A stretch of DNA of 64,000 bases from Alphaproteobacteria bacterium (GCA_026400815.1 JAPLOI010000070.1:26799-90798), one strand, 5' to 3'. Positions 7,946 to 17,312 are shown, counted from the first letter of the stretch. Numbers and translations: made by a program. Notes: generated by a model not told the origin, from the sequence alone.

Positions 7946-9750
7946 GCCGCCACTCCTTCCTTGGCCACCGTCGCGATCGGGGTTACCTGCGCCATGTCGA
8001 ACAGGAAGCGCTGCATGTCCCACGCGCCGGTGGGGCAGCGTTCGGCGCACATGCCGCAATGCAGGCAGACATCCTCGTCCTTGGCCATGATGCGGCCGGT
8101 CTTGAGACCGTCGGCCACGTAGATGTCTTGCGTGAGGTCCAGCGCCGGGGCGGTGAGGCGGGTGCGCAGATCTGCTTCCTCGCCGTTTTCGGTGAAGGTG
8201 ATGCTGTCCACCGGGCAGATATCGACGCAGGCATCGCATTCGATGCAGAGCTTAGGCTCGAACACCGTCTGCACGTCGCAGTTCAGGCAGCGCTGGGCTT
8301 CCTTGAAGGCCAGTTCCACATCGAAGCCGAGCTCGACCTCGTCCTTGATGGAGGACAGGGCCTTGGACTTCTCCAGGTGCGGGACCTTGTAGCGCAGGTC
8401 GATGCGGATATCGTTGTCGTAGCTCCACTCGTGGATGCCCATCTTCTGGGACACCAGCGTGGTATCGGGCGGCAGGCGGGCCTGCACATCCTGCCCCTGG
8501 CAGAACTTGTCGATGCTGATGGCGGCCTGGTGGCCGTGGGCGACGGCCCAGATGATGTTCTTGGGGCCGAACGCCGAGTCGCCGCCGAAGAAGACCTTCG
8601 GGTTGGTGGACTGGAAGGTGGTCTCGTCCACCTTGGCCAGGCCCCAGCGGTCGAACTCGATGCCGATGTCGCGCTCGATCCAGGGGAAGGAATTCTCCTG
8701 GCCGATGGCCACCAGCACGTCGTCGCAGGCGATGAATTCATCCGGCTCGCCGGTGGGGACGAGGTTGCGGCGGCCCTTTTCGTCGTAGACGGCCTTCACC
8801 TTCTCGAAGGTCATGCCGGCGAGCTTGCCGTGCTCGTGAACCACCGTCTTGGGGACCATGAAGTTGAGGATGGGGATGTCCTCGTTCATCGCGTCCTCCT
8901 TCTCCCAAGGAGATGCCTTCATCTCCTCGAAGCCGGAGCGGACGACGACCTTCACTTCCTCACCGCCGAGGCGGCGGGCGGAGCGGCAGCAATCCATCGC
9001 GGTGTTGCCGCCGCCGAGCACGATGACGCGGCGGCCGATGGTCTTGATGTGGCCAAAGGAGACGCTGCTCAGCCAGTCGATGCCGATATGGATGTTGGCG
9101 GCGGCTTCCTGGCGGCCGGGGACATCGAGGTCTCGCCCGCGCGGGGCGCCGGAGCCGACGAAGACCGCGTCGTAGCCCTCGTCCAGCAGGCCATTCAGGC
9201 TGGGCACGTAGGTGTTGTAGCGGGTTTCGATGCCGAGTTCGGTGATGAAGGAGATTTCCTCATCGATCACGCGTTCCGGCAGGCGGAAGGCCGGGATCTG
9301 GCTGCGGATGAAGCCGCCGCCCTTGGGGGCGCTGTCGTAGACGACCACTTCGTAGCCGGAGGGGGCGAGGTCGCGCGCCACGGTGAGGCTGGCGGGGCCG
9401 GCGCCGACGCAGGCGATGCGCTTGCCGTTGCTGGGGGCGCGGCCGAGGCGGACGCGTTCCAGGATCGCGTCACTCTTGTAGTCGGCGGCGACGCGCTTGA
9501 GGCGGCAGATGGCGACCGGCTCTTCCTCCACGCGGCCGCGGCGGCAGGCGGGTTCGCAGGGGCGGTCGCAGGTGCGGCCGAGCACGCCGGGGAAGACGTT
9601 CGATTTCCAGTTGATCATGTAGGCGTCGTCGTAGCGCCCGGCCGCGATCAGGCGGATGTATTCGGGCACCGGCGTATGGGCCGGACAGGCCCACTGGCAG
9701 TCCACGACCTTGTGGAAATAGTCAGGGTTGCTGATGTCGGTCGGCTGCAA
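7942..9750 (-). CDS. GltD-like FAD/NAD(P) oxidoreductase with N- and C-terminal Fe-S domains
   Basis: This is a 602-residue pyridine-nucleotide flavoprotein of the glutamate synthase small-subunit type. N-terminal cysteines (CQWACPAHTPV near residue 18 and CDRPCEPACRRG near 61) match the GltD Fe-S region. A GAGPAS dinucleotide motif is near 116 and a second Rossmann motif, GGGNTAMD, is near 245. The C-terminus adds two ferredoxin-type 4Fe-4S motifs, C-I-E-C-D-A-C-V-D-I-C-P and C-L-H-C-G-M-C-A-E-R-C-P. It heads an operon with korA and korB, each joined by ATGA overlaps. I infer that it moves electrons between reduced ferredoxin and NAD(P). There is no glutamine amidotransferase partner here, so glutamate synthesis is unlikely. 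Confidence 0.88.
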   Translation of the reverse strand: MQPTDISNPDYFHKVVDCQWACPAHTPVPEYIRLIAAGRYDDAYMINWKSNVFPGVLGRTCDRPCEPACRRGRVEEEPVAICRLKRVAADYKSDAILERVRLGRAPSNGKRIACVGAGPASLTVARDLAPSGYEVVVYDSAPKGGGFIRSQIPAFRLPERVIDEEISFITELGIETRYNTYVPSLNGLLDEGYDAVFVGSGAPRGRDLDVPGRQEAAANIHIGIDWLSSVSFGHIKTIGRRVIVLGGGNTAMDCCRSARRLGGEEVKVVVRSGFEEMKASPWEKEDAMNEDIPILNFMVPKTVVHEHGKLAGMTFEKVKAVYDEKGRRNLVPTGEPDEFIACDDVLVAIGQENSFPWIERDIGIEFDRWGLAKVDETTFQSTNPKVFFGGDSAFGPKNIIWAVAHGHQAAISIDKFCQGQDVQARLPPDTTLVSQKMGIHEWSYDNDIRIDLRYKVPHLEKSKALSSIKDEVELGFDVELAFKEAQRCLNCDVQTVFEPKLCIECDACVDICPVDSITFTENGEEADLRTRLTAPALDLTQDIYVADGLKTGRIMAKDEDVCLHCGMCAERCPTGAWDMQRFLFDMAQVTPIATVAKEGVAA

Positions 9751-9984
9751 GACGCGGATACTCCCCTGGACGACGCCCGGTTCCGGGCGCGGATATCATG
9801 CCATCCCTTTGCCGGCGCCCGCGGATTCCGCACCGCACGCCCCGGTCCCCCGGCGGGATGGTCGGCCGGCTTTGGCCGGTCCTTCCTATACTATGCCATC
9901 TGTTGCCGTGCTCTGGTAAGTCCCCGGCGCCGGGCGGCCCTGCGCGGGCTGGCAATCGCCGCTCCGTGCCGCCACCTTGGCGGA

Positions 9985-10851
9985 ATGCGCATGTTCCTGC
10001 TCCTTCTGCTGCTCCTCGCCTCCCCCGCCAGCGCGGCGGAGTTGAAGCTCGCCACCTGGAACCTGGAATGGCTGACGTTGCGGCCGGCCGGGGACCGGGC
10101 GCTGCCGCAGGATGTGCGGCCGAAGGGGGCGGAGTCGCACGCGCTGCTGCGCCGCTATGCCGAGGAGCTGGCCGCCGACGTGGTGGGCTTGCAGGAGGTG
10201 GACGGGCCGGAGGCGGCCGCGCTGGTGTTCCCGCCGGCGCGCTACACGCTGCATTTCACGCGGGACCGGATGGTGCAGCGGGTGGGGTTCGCGGTGCGGC
10301 AGGGTGTGCGCTTCACCGCCAACCCCGACCTGGCCTCGTTGAACGTGACCCCCGGCGCGCCCCACCCGCTGCGGGCGGGGGCGGATATCACGGTGGAGAC
10401 GCCGGGTGGGCGGCTGCGGCTGCTCAACGTGCATCTGAAGTCCGGCTGCAAGGAAGACCGGCTGGACCGCACCGCCCGGACGCAATGCGAGCAGCTCTCG
10501 CTTCAGCTTGCCGCGCTGCAGGGCTGGATCGCCGAGCGGCGGCGCGAGGGTGTGCCCTTCGTGATGATGGGGGACTTCAACCGCTGGCTGGATGGGCGCA
10601 ACGAGCGCGGCGGCGGGTTCTGGGCGGGGCTGCAGAGCACCGGGCCGCTGGCGCGGGCCACTGAGGGGCGGTCTTCGCCGTGCTGGGGCGGGGGTGGGTT
10701 CATCGACCACATCATTGCCGGCGGGGCGGCGCGCGGGTGGATGCAGGGGGATAGCATGCGGGTGATGGTGTATCGCGAGCAGGGGCAGGAATGGCGTGGG
10801 CGGCTTTCGGACCATTGCCCGGTTTCCGTGCGGTTCAATCTGCCGGATTGA
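9985..10851 (+). CDS. Secreted endonuclease/exonuclease/phosphatase-family protein
   Basis: This 288-residue protein starts with a signal peptide (MRMFLLLLLLLASPASAAE). The EEP fold is shown by a T-W-N-L-E-W first motif near residue 23, metal-binding glutamate in L-Q-E-V-D, histidine in N-V-H-L-K-S-G-C, G-D-F-N-R-W near residue 200 and the C-terminal catalytic S-D-H-C-P-V. Enzymes of this superfamily hydrolyse phosphodiesters in DNA, RNA, inositol phosphates or sphingomyelin; the substrate is not evident. The ATG at 9991 is an alternative start. It is divergent from the kor operon across a 234-base gap, and the next gene is a PhoD phosphatase, so a role in phosphate scavenging is possible but inferred. 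Confidence 0.88.
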   Translation: MRMFLLLLLLLASPASAAELKLATWNLEWLTLRPAGDRALPQDVRPKGAESHALLRRYAEELAADVVGLQEVDGPEAAALVFPPARYTLHFTRDRMVQRVGFAVRQGVRFTANPDLASLNVTPGAPHPLRAGADITVETPGGRLRLLNVHLKSGCKEDRLDRTARTQCEQLSLQLAALQGWIAERRREGVPFVMMGDFNRWLDGRNERGGGFWAGLQSTGPLARATEGRSSPCWGGGGFIDHIIAGGAARGWMQGDSMRVMVYREQGQEWRGRLSDHCPVSVRFNLPD

Positions 10852-10936
10852 GCCCCGGCCCCGCCGTCACCAAAGGATCACGCACGGGCGCACCTTCCGT
10901 GGCATGATTCAGGCGTTGCAATTGCCGGACCCCGCC

Positions 10937-12541
10937 ATGGACAGCACGCGCCGCCATATCCTCGACCTCTCGCGGCGCGGCCTGCTGCGCGGTGCCACCG
11001 CGATGGCGGCGATGGCGGCACTTGCGCCGCCGACGCGGCAGGCGGTCGCCCAGCCGGTGTTCCGCGCCTATCCCTTCGCCATGGGCGTGGCCTCTGGCGA
11101 CCCCACGCCGGATGGCATGGTGCTCTGGACCCGGCTCTGCCCGGAGCCGCTGGCCGGTGGCGGCATGCCGCGCGCCGCGGTGGAGGTGGGGTGGGAGATC
11201 GCGGCCGACCCCGGGATGCGGCAGATCGTGCAGAAGGGCACCGCGCTGGCCCGCCCCGAGCTTGGGCATAGCGTGCATGTGGAGGTCGTGGGGCTGGAGC
11301 CTGGACGCCCCTATCATTTCCGCTTTCGCGCCGGACGGGAGGCGAGCCCGATCGGGCATACGCGCACCGCCCCGGCGGCCGGTGCCATGCCCACGGCCCT
11401 GCGCTTTGTCTCCGCCGGGTGCCAGCATTGGGAGCACGGGTTCTTCACCGCCTGGCGCCATGTGGCGGAGGAGGCGCAGATCGACTTCGTCGCGCATTAT
11501 GGCGACTACATCTACGAGTATCGGGCCCGCGCCAACGCGCCCGGTGGGTCGCCGGCCGTGCGGCAGCACAACAGCGACGAGATCCATACCATCGACGACT
11601 ATCGCAACCGCTACGCGCTGTATCGCTCCGATCCCGATTTGCAGGCCGCCCATGCCGCGCACCCGTTCCTGATGTCGTTCGACGACCATGAGGTGGATAA
11701 CAACTGGGCCGGGATCCATTCGGAGGAGGATGGCTCCGCCCGGTTCCCCGTGGCCGTGCCGCCGGAGATCTTCGCGCTGCGCAAGGCGATTGCGTTCCAG
11801 GCCTGGTACGAGGCGATGCCGGTGCGGCGCGCCCAGTTGCCGCGCGGGCCGGAGATCACCGCGTGGCGGGGGCTGCGCTGGGGGCGGCTGGCGGAGATCG
11901 CGGTGCTGGACACGCGCAGCTATCGCGACGACCAGCCCTGCGGCGACGTCAACGGCGTGCCCTGCGCCGAGGTGGATCGGCCGGAACAGCAGATGCTCGG
12001 CGTAGCGCAGGAGGCCTGGCTGCAGGAGCGCCTGGCGCGCAGCGATGCGACCTGGAAGGTGCTGTCCCAGCAGGTGCCGGTGATGCGGCGGGACATCGGC
12101 AGCGACCGGCTGGCCATCTCCATGGACAAGTGGGACGCCTACCCGAAGGCGCGCGACCGCCTGACCCGCCATATCCATGACGCACGGGTGCAGAACGTCG
12201 CCATCCTGACCGGGGACGTGCACCAGGCCTGGGCCGGGACGGTGCATCTGAATGCCGACGACCCCACCAGCCCTGCCGTGGCCAGCGAGTTTGTCGCCAC
12301 CTCCATCACCTCCAATGGTGATGGCTCCGAGGTGCTGGGATCGACGGAGCGGATGTTCGGCCGCAACCCGCATATCGCCTTCTTCAACAACCGCCGTGGC
12401 TATGCGCTGCATGAGGCGACCGAGAAGCGCCTGACGGCCACGTTCCGCGGGGTGGACTACGTGACGCGATCCGGCGCGCCGCGGGTGGACAAGGGGGTGT
12501 TCGTGGCGGAGGCGGGGGATCCCAGGGTGAAGAAGGGCTAG
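10937..12541 (+). CDS. phoD: Alkaline phosphatase D family protein, Tat-exported
   Basis: This is a 534-residue PhoD-like phosphomonoesterase/phosphodiesterase. The twin-arginine leader is explicit (S-R-R-G-L-L-R-G, Arg13-Arg14, then an Ala-rich core), so export of the folded metalloenzyme is expected. An N-terminal domain with F-A-M-G-V-A-S-G-D-P-T leads into the catalytic domain with H-Y-G-D-Y-I-Y-E-Y, D-D-H-E-V-D-N-N-W and G-D-V-H-Q-A-W motifs, which supply metal ligands in the family. The ATG at 10937 gives the best leader; an in-frame ATG at 10904 is possible. It lies 85 bases after the secreted EEP-fold gene in the same direction. Confidence 0.93.
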   Translation: MDSTRRHILDLSRRGLLRGATAMAAMAALAPPTRQAVAQPVFRAYPFAMGVASGDPTPDGMVLWTRLCPEPLAGGGMPRAAVEVGWEIAADPGMRQIVQKGTALARPELGHSVHVEVVGLEPGRPYHFRFRAGREASPIGHTRTAPAAGAMPTALRFVSAGCQHWEHGFFTAWRHVAEEAQIDFVAHYGDYIYEYRARANAPGGSPAVRQHNSDEIHTIDDYRNRYALYRSDPDLQAAHAAHPFLMSFDDHEVDNNWAGIHSEEDGSARFPVAVPPEIFALRKAIAFQAWYEAMPVRRAQLPRGPEITAWRGLRWGRLAEIAVLDTRSYRDDQPCGDVNGVPCAEVDRPEQQMLGVAQEAWLQERLARSDATWKVLSQQVPVMRRDIGSDRLAISMDKWDAYPKARDRLTRHIHDARVQNVAILTGDVHQAWAGTVHLNADDPTSPAVASEFVATSITSNGDGSEVLGSTERMFGRNPHIAFFNNRRGYALHEATEKRLTATFRGVDYVTRSGAPRVDKGVFVAEAGDPRVKKG

Positions 12542-12701
12542 GGGGAATACTTCGCGCGGTCGGCGATCGCCGCTCACAGCGTGGCGCCGATGCGGAAGCT
12601 GACCCAGCGTCCTCCACCGCACAGCATCCCCTGCGAACGACCCTTGCCGGCGCCTTGGATTCGCGCCTCCATAACACCCACAAGCAAGTAGGAGTGCGCG
12701 C

Positions 12702-13313
12702 ATGAGCCCCGAATTCCTTCTCACCTCGCTCATCGTTGTCGCCTCGCCGGGTACCGGCGTTATTGTCACCCTCGCCGCCGGCCTCGCTGCCGGTCGTCGC
12801 GCCGCGCTGGTCGCGGCCTTCGGCTGCACGCTCGGCATCGTGCCGCACATGCTGGCCGCCATCACCGGGCTGGCCGCCCTGCTCCATGCCAGCGCGTTGG
12901 CCTTCAGCGCGATCAAGTATGCCGGCGTCGCCTACCTGCTCTGGATGGCGTGGATGACCCTGAAGGAGCACGGCCCCCTGGCGGTGGACACCTCCGCCGC
13001 CCCGCGCGGTGCCCGCGAGGCGATCGTGTCGGCGATCCTGGTGAACCTGCTCAACCCCAAGCTGTCGATCTTCTTCTTCGCCTTCCTGCCCCAGTTCGTG
13101 CCAGCCGATTCCGACGGCGCGGTGGCGCGGATGCTGGAGTTGTCGGCGGTGTTCATGGCGATGACGTTCGCGGTATTCGCGGTCTATGGCCTGTTCGCCG
13201 CGGCGATGCGCGACCGGGTGGTGTCCCGCCCGGCCGTTATGGCCTGGCTGCGCCGCAGCTTCGCGGCAGCATTCGCTGCCCTGGGGCTGAAGCTCGCCCT
13301 GGCCGAGCGGTAG
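12702..13313 (+). CDS. LysE/RhtB-family amino-acid exporter
   Basis: This is a 203-residue integral membrane protein with about six spans and the N-terminal signature P-G-T-G-V-I-V-T in TM1 followed by G-C-T-L-G-I. The N-P-K motif (N-L-L-N-P-K near residue 121) is conserved in the RhtB/LysE group. Such proteins export basic or neutral amino acids or homoserine lactones; the substrate is not readable. The start follows an AGGAG-like ribosome site. The 160 bases before it show no gene. Confidence 0.9.
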   Translation: MSPEFLLTSLIVVASPGTGVIVTLAAGLAAGRRAALVAAFGCTLGIVPHMLAAITGLAALLHASALAFSAIKYAGVAYLLWMAWMTLKEHGPLAVDTSAAPRGAREAIVSAILVNLLNPKLSIFFFAFLPQFVPADSDGAVARMLELSAVFMAMTFAVFAVYGLFAAAMRDRVVSRPAVMAWLRRSFAAAFAALGLKLALAER

Positions 13314-13367
13314 CCGCCCTGCGCCCGAAGGTCTAGGCTCGCGGGGACATCCTGGAGGACTCCCCCC

Positions 13368-14120
13368 GTGCCGCTTACCGTTTTCGTCACCGGCGCCTCG
13401 GCCGGTTTTGGCGCTGCCATTGCCCGCCGCCTGGTCCAGCAGGGCCATCGCGTTATCGCCGCCGCGCGGCGCGCGGATCGGCTGGCCGAACTTGCCCGCG
13501 AGCTTGGCCCCAATCTGCTGCCCTTCACGCTGGACGTGACTGACAGCGCGGCGGTCGCCGCCCTGCCCGGCTCGCTGCCGGCCGGCTGGCAGGAGGTGGA
13601 TGTGCTGGTGAACAATGCCGGGCTCGCGCTTGGCCTTTCGCCGGCCTGGGAGGCCAAGCCCACCGACTGGGACACGATGGTGGCCACGAACGTGACGGGC
13701 GTGCTGCACATGACGCGGGCGCTGCTGCCGGGGATGGTGGCGCGCAATACCGGGCACGTGATCAACCTCGGCAGCACCGCGGGGATCTATCCGTATCCCG
13801 GCGGGCATGTGTATGGCGCCAGCAAGGCCTTCGTGACCCAGTTCAGCCTGAACCTGAAGGCGGATCTGGTGGGCACCGGCGTGCGGGTGACGGATATCGA
13901 GCCGGGCCTGGTTGGCGGCAGCGAGTTCAGCACGGTGCGCTTTGGCGACCCAGCGCGGGCCGCGGCGGTGTACCAGGGCACCACGCCGCTGACGCCGGAC
14001 GACGTTGCCGAAGCGGTTTCGTGGGTTGTGAACCTGCCGGCGCACGTGAACATCAACCGCATCGAGATGATGCCCACGTGCCAGGCGCCTGCCGCCCTTG
14101 CCGTGAAGCGCACCACCTAG
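13368..14120 (+). CDS. NADP-dependent SDR, YdfG-like 3-hydroxy acid dehydrogenase
   Basis: This is a 250-residue classical short-chain dehydrogenase. The cofactor motif T-G-A-S-A-G-F-G is at residues 8-15, N-N-A-G at 82-85, and the catalytic triad members Ser136, Tyr149 and Lys153 are in place (YGASK). The C-terminal N-I-N-R-I-E-M-M-P-T-C-Q-A segment is characteristic of YdfG/serine 3-dehydrogenase proteins that oxidise serine, allo-threonine or 3-hydroxypropionate with NADP. The start is GTG, preceded by GGAGGA. An MFS gene begins two bases after its stop, so the two are probably co-transcribed. Confidence 0.88.
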   Translation: MPLTVFVTGASAGFGAAIARRLVQQGHRVIAAARRADRLAELARELGPNLLPFTLDVTDSAAVAALPGSLPAGWQEVDVLVNNAGLALGLSPAWEAKPTDWDTMVATNVTGVLHMTRALLPGMVARNTGHVINLGSTAGIYPYPGGHVYGASKAFVTQFSLNLKADLVGTGVRVTDIEPGLVGGSEFSTVRFGDPARAAAVYQGTTPLTPDDVAEAVSWVVNLPAHVNINRIEMMPTCQAPAALAVKRTT

Positions 14121-14121
14121 G

Positions 14122-15342
14122 GTGCGCGCCACCTTCGTTCGCGTGACCCTGCCGCTGGCGGGGTTGAACTGGGTCAACCAGGCCGCCCGTGGCGTGATGG
14201 CGGTGATCGGGCCGGTGCTGGCGGTGGAGTATGGGCTCACCGCCAGCCAGCTGGGCCTGCTCGCCTCCGTGCTGTTCCTCGCCTACTGCCTGTGGCAGTT
14301 GCCGATGGGCGTGCTGCTGGATGTGTATGGCCCGCGCCGGGTGCAGACCTGGATGGGGTTGCTGGCGGCGGCGGGGTGCGCGCTGTTCGCGGTGTCTGAC
14401 GGGATCAGCGGCTTCATGATCGCGCGCGCCATGATCGGCGTGGGGATCGCCGGCGGGCTGATGGCGGTGCTGAAGGCCAACAGCCAGTTCTTCGCCCGCG
14501 CCGAGGTGGCCGGGGTGACGGGCATCGCGATGTTCATTGCCGCATCGGGCAGCCTGCTCGCCACCGCGCCGGTGGAGGCTTTGCTGCCGCATATCGGCTG
14601 GCGTGGGGCGTTCTGGATCCTGGTGGCGATCACGCTGGCGGTTTCGCTGTGGATCTTCACCTCGGTGGAGGACAAGCCTGGCCAGCCCAGCCGGGGTTGG
14701 CGGGCGGAATGGGGCGTGGTGGTGGCGATCGGCACCAGCGGCATCTTCTGGAAGCTGACGCCGCTGATCGCGCTGATGTCCATCTTCACCTTCACCTATC
14801 ACGGGCTTTGGGCCGGCCCCTGGCTACGCGACGTGGCGGGGCTGGACGGGCATGCGCGGGCGGCGACGTTGTTCTGCTACGCCATCGGCATGATGACCGG
14901 CGGGCTGGTGATGGGGCAGCTGACCAGCCGGGTGCAGAAGCGCGGCTATCCGCCGATGCTGGTGCCGGCGGCGGCGGCGGTGCTGATGCTGCTGATCCAG
15001 CTGGGCTTCGTGTTCGGGCCGCGGGATTTCGTGACGGTGACGGTGCTGTGGGCGCTGCTCGCGTTGATCGCCGCGGCGGGGCCGCCGGGCTATGCCGTGA
15101 TCGCGCAGTTCTTTCCGGTGGAGCAGATGGGCCGGGTTTCCACCGTGATCAACACGGTGGTGCTGGGCGGCGCGTTCCTGATGCAATCCTTGATCGGCTG
15201 GATCCTGGATTTGTGGCCGCGCACGGCCTCGGGCGGGTGGGACCCGGCGGGGTATTTCTGGGCCATGCTGCTGTCGATGGCGATGCAGGTGGTGGCGTTG
15301 CTATGGGCGTGGCGGCACCTGAAGCGGAAGGGCACGGCATGA
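14122..15342 (+). CDS. MFS transporter
   Basis: This is a 406-residue protein with twelve predicted membrane segments. The MFS loop between TM2 and TM3 reads D-V-Y-G-P-R-R (near residue 69), and there is a long central loop around residue 190. The start is GTG immediately after the SDR stop and the 3' end overlaps the polyphosphate kinase start by ATGA, so it sits inside a four-gene coupled cluster. The family suggests proton-driven transport of an organic anion; the substrate is unknown, although the neighbouring hydroxy-acid dehydrogenase makes a small organic acid plausible. Confidence 0.88.
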   Translation: MRATFVRVTLPLAGLNWVNQAARGVMAVIGPVLAVEYGLTASQLGLLASVLFLAYCLWQLPMGVLLDVYGPRRVQTWMGLLAAAGCALFAVSDGISGFMIARAMIGVGIAGGLMAVLKANSQFFARAEVAGVTGIAMFIAASGSLLATAPVEALLPHIGWRGAFWILVAITLAVSLWIFTSVEDKPGQPSRGWRAEWGVVVAIGTSGIFWKLTPLIALMSIFTFTYHGLWAGPWLRDVAGLDGHARAATLFCYAIGMMTGGLVMGQLTSRVQKRGYPPMLVPAAAAVLMLLIQLGFVFGPRDFVTVTVLWALLALIAAAGPPGYAVIAQFFPVEQMGRVSTVINTVVLGGAFLMQSLIGWILDLWPRTASGGWDPAGYFWAMLLSMAMQVVALLWAWRHLKRKGTA

Positions 15343-16232
15343 ACGGCAAGCAGATCAAGAAGCTGCTGGAACGCACGCGGCTGACGGAGGGCCGTGGTTT
15401 CCGCCTGCGCGACCATGACCCCGACGATACCGCGCCCAAGGTGGTGCGGGAGGCGGAGGGGGAGGCGCTGCTGGAAGCCGCCGTGGCGCGGCTGGCGGAG
15501 TTGCAGACGCTGCTCTACGCCGATTCGGGATGGTCTTTGCTGGGCGTGTTCCAGGCGATGGATGCGGCGGGCAAGGATGGCACGATCAAGCACGTGATGT
15601 CTGGCGTGAACCCGCAGGGCGTGCAGGTGCATTCCTTCAAGGCGCCGAGCAGCGACGAGCTGGCGCATGATTTCCTGTGGCGGGTGCAGCGCGAGCTGCC
15701 GAAGCGCGGGCATATCGGCATCTTCAATCGCAGCCACTACGAGGAAGTGCTGATCACCCGCGTGCACCCGGAGCTGCTGGAGCGGCAGAACCTGCCGGAT
15801 GCGCTGCGCGGCAAGCAGGTGTGGCGCGACCGGCTGCGCGACATCGCGGGGTGGGAAAGCTACTTGGCGCGGCAGGGCACGGTGGTGCTGAAGTTCTTCC
15901 TGAACATCTCACGCGCGGAACAGAAGAAGCGCTTCCTGGACCGCATCGACAAGCCGGCCAAGCACTGGAAGTTCCGGCCCGAGGACGTGACCGAGCGTGG
16001 GCATTGGGATGCCTACATGGACGCCTATGAGGCGGCGATTGCGGCGACCGCCACGGAGGACTCGCCGTGGTTCGTGGTCCCGGCCAACAGCAAGTGGTTC
16101 GCGCGGCTGGTGGTGGTTTCGGCGATGATCGATGCGCTGGAGCGGCTGGAGCTGGAGCCGCCGCGCGTTTCGCCGGAGGATTCGGCACGGATGATCGAGG
16201 CACGGCGACGGCTGGAGTTGGAGCGGGACTGA
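15339..16232 (+). CDS. ppk2: Polyphosphate kinase 2 family protein
   Basis: This 297-residue PPK2 uses polyphosphate to phosphorylate nucleotides (nucleoside mono- or diphosphates depending on class). The Walker A-like segment MDAAGKDGT lies at residues 74-82, followed by the lid/Walker B region I-F-N-R-S-H-Y-E-E-V at 128-137 and a W-K-F-R motif near 223. Length and the single domain indicate the short, one-domain PPK2 form. Its ATG overlaps the MFS stop and its stop overlaps the next start, so it is co-expressed with the transporter and cyclodeaminase genes. The metabolic link between them is not obvious. Confidence 0.93.
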   Translation: MNGKQIKKLLERTRLTEGRGFRLRDHDPDDTAPKVVREAEGEALLEAAVARLAELQTLLYADSGWSLLGVFQAMDAAGKDGTIKHVMSGVNPQGVQVHSFKAPSSDELAHDFLWRVQRELPKRGHIGIFNRSHYEEVLITRVHPELLERQNLPDALRGKQVWRDRLRDIAGWESYLARQGTVVLKFFLNISRAEQKKRFLDRIDKPAKHWKFRPEDVTERGHWDAYMDAYEAAIAATATEDSPWFVVPANSKWFARLVVVSAMIDALERLELEPPRVSPEDSARMIEARRRLELERD

Positions 16233-17191
16233 TGCGAATTCTCTCGGGCGCGCAGGTGGCGCAGCTGGTGGGCGTGGCCGACCTGATCGAGCCGATCGCG
16301 GCGGCGATGGTGGCGGTCTCGCGCGGCAATGTGGAGATGCCGCTGCGATCGATGGTGAAGCTTCCCGGTGCCAATCACATGGGCATCATGGGCGGGCATT
16401 TGGGCACGCCTTCGGGGCATGGCGTGAAGGTGCTGAGCCTGTATCCCGATAATCCCAGGTTCGGGCGGTCCAGCCATTCCGGGCTGTTCCTGCTGTTCGA
16501 TGGCGAAACCGGGCTGCCGGTGCTGTGCATGGATGCCGCGGTGCTGACGGCGATTCGCACGGCGGCTTCCACCGCGGTGGGCTCGCGCGTGCTGGCGCGC
16601 AAGGACAGCCGCGTGCTGGCAATATTGGGGTTGGGCGAGCAGGCGCAAAGCCATATCGCGGCGCTGCGGGCGGTGCATCCGATCGAGCGCATTGTTGCCT
16701 GGGGGCGGGACCGCGCCAAGCTGGAAGCGTTCGGGCGGGAGAACGGTGTCGAGATTGCCGCCACGGCCGAGGCGGCGGTGACGGGGGCGGATATCATCGT
16801 GACGGCGACGCCGGCGAAGGAGCCGTTCCTCTCCCTGGCGATGCTGTCGCCGGGGCAGCACGTGAACGCGGTGGGGGCGAGCGTGGCGTTCATGCAGGAG
16901 ATGACGCCGGACATCGTGGCCGGCACGCGGTTCGTGACCGACTACCGGCCCAGCCTGGAGCCGCAGGCGGCCGAGGTGATCGCGGCGCGCAAGGCCGGGC
17001 TGATCGGCGATGGGCACGACATTCCGGAGATCGGCGAGATCATCGCGGGCACGAAGCCGGGGCGGCGCAGCACGGCGGAGATCACGGTGTATCGTTCGCT
17101 CGGCATCTCGGCGCAGGATCTGGCGGCGGCGCATGCGATCCTGGCGAAGGCGGAGGCGGCGGGCGTGGGGATAGTTGCGGATATGACGTAA
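16232..17191 (+). CDS. Ornithine cyclodeaminase / mu-crystallin family protein
   Basis: This is a 319-residue NAD(P)-binding protein of the ornithine cyclodeaminase/mu-crystallin family. The substrate region includes Lys66 in G-V-K-V-L-S and an A-I-R-T-A-A motif at 107-112; the Rossmann motif L-G-L-G-E-Q-A is at 132-138. The family includes ornithine cyclodeaminase, alanine dehydrogenase, ketimine reductase and other imine-forming enzymes, so the reaction is assigned only to family level. It is the last gene of the SDR-MFS-PPK2-OCD cluster, starting within the PPK2 stop (TGATG), and is followed within 6 bases by a paired hairpin element. Confidence 0.88.
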   Translation: MRILSGAQVAQLVGVADLIEPIAAAMVAVSRGNVEMPLRSMVKLPGANHMGIMGGHLGTPSGHGVKVLSLYPDNPRFGRSSHSGLFLLFDGETGLPVLCMDAAVLTAIRTAASTAVGSRVLARKDSRVLAILGLGEQAQSHIAALRAVHPIERIVAWGRDRAKLEAFGRENGVEIAATAEAAVTGADIIVTATPAKEPFLSLAMLSPGQHVNAVGASVAFMQEMTPDIVAGTRFVTDYRPSLEPQAAEVIAARKAGLIGDGHDIPEIGEIIAGTKPGRRSTAEITVYRSLGISAQDLAAAHAILAKAEAAGVGIVADMT

Positions 17192-17196
17192 GGTTT

Positions 17197-17312
17197 CTTC
17201 TTTTTCTGAAGAAAAAGAAGCAAAAAGACTTTTTATATTGGGTGCGGCGAGAACGCGTATTTCCGCATCAAACGAAACAAAGTTTTTTGGTTCTTTTTTT
17301 CAAAAAAGAACC
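17197..17312. repeat. Paired AT-rich hairpin element, copy 1
   Basis: The left hairpin is CTTCTTTTTC-TGAA-GAAAAAGAAG (17197-17220) and the right hairpin is GGTTCTTTTTT-TC-AAAAAAGAACC (17289-17312). Their inner flanks (CAAAAAGACTTT and AAAGTTTTTTG) are inverted relative to each other and enclose a GC-rich core with a TGCGG...CCGCA inverted repeat. The element fills the gap between two convergent genes, and its right arm overlaps the last codons and stop of the acyl-CoA dehydrogenase gene. Confidence 0.88.

Noticed and set aside
9870..9900. TATACT as a promoter -10 for the EEP gene
   Set aside because: No -35 at suitable spacing could be found.
8059..9984. Long plus-strand frame running into the EEP-family gene
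   Set aside because: It is antisense to the flavoprotein gene, and real homology begins only at the signal peptide at 9985.
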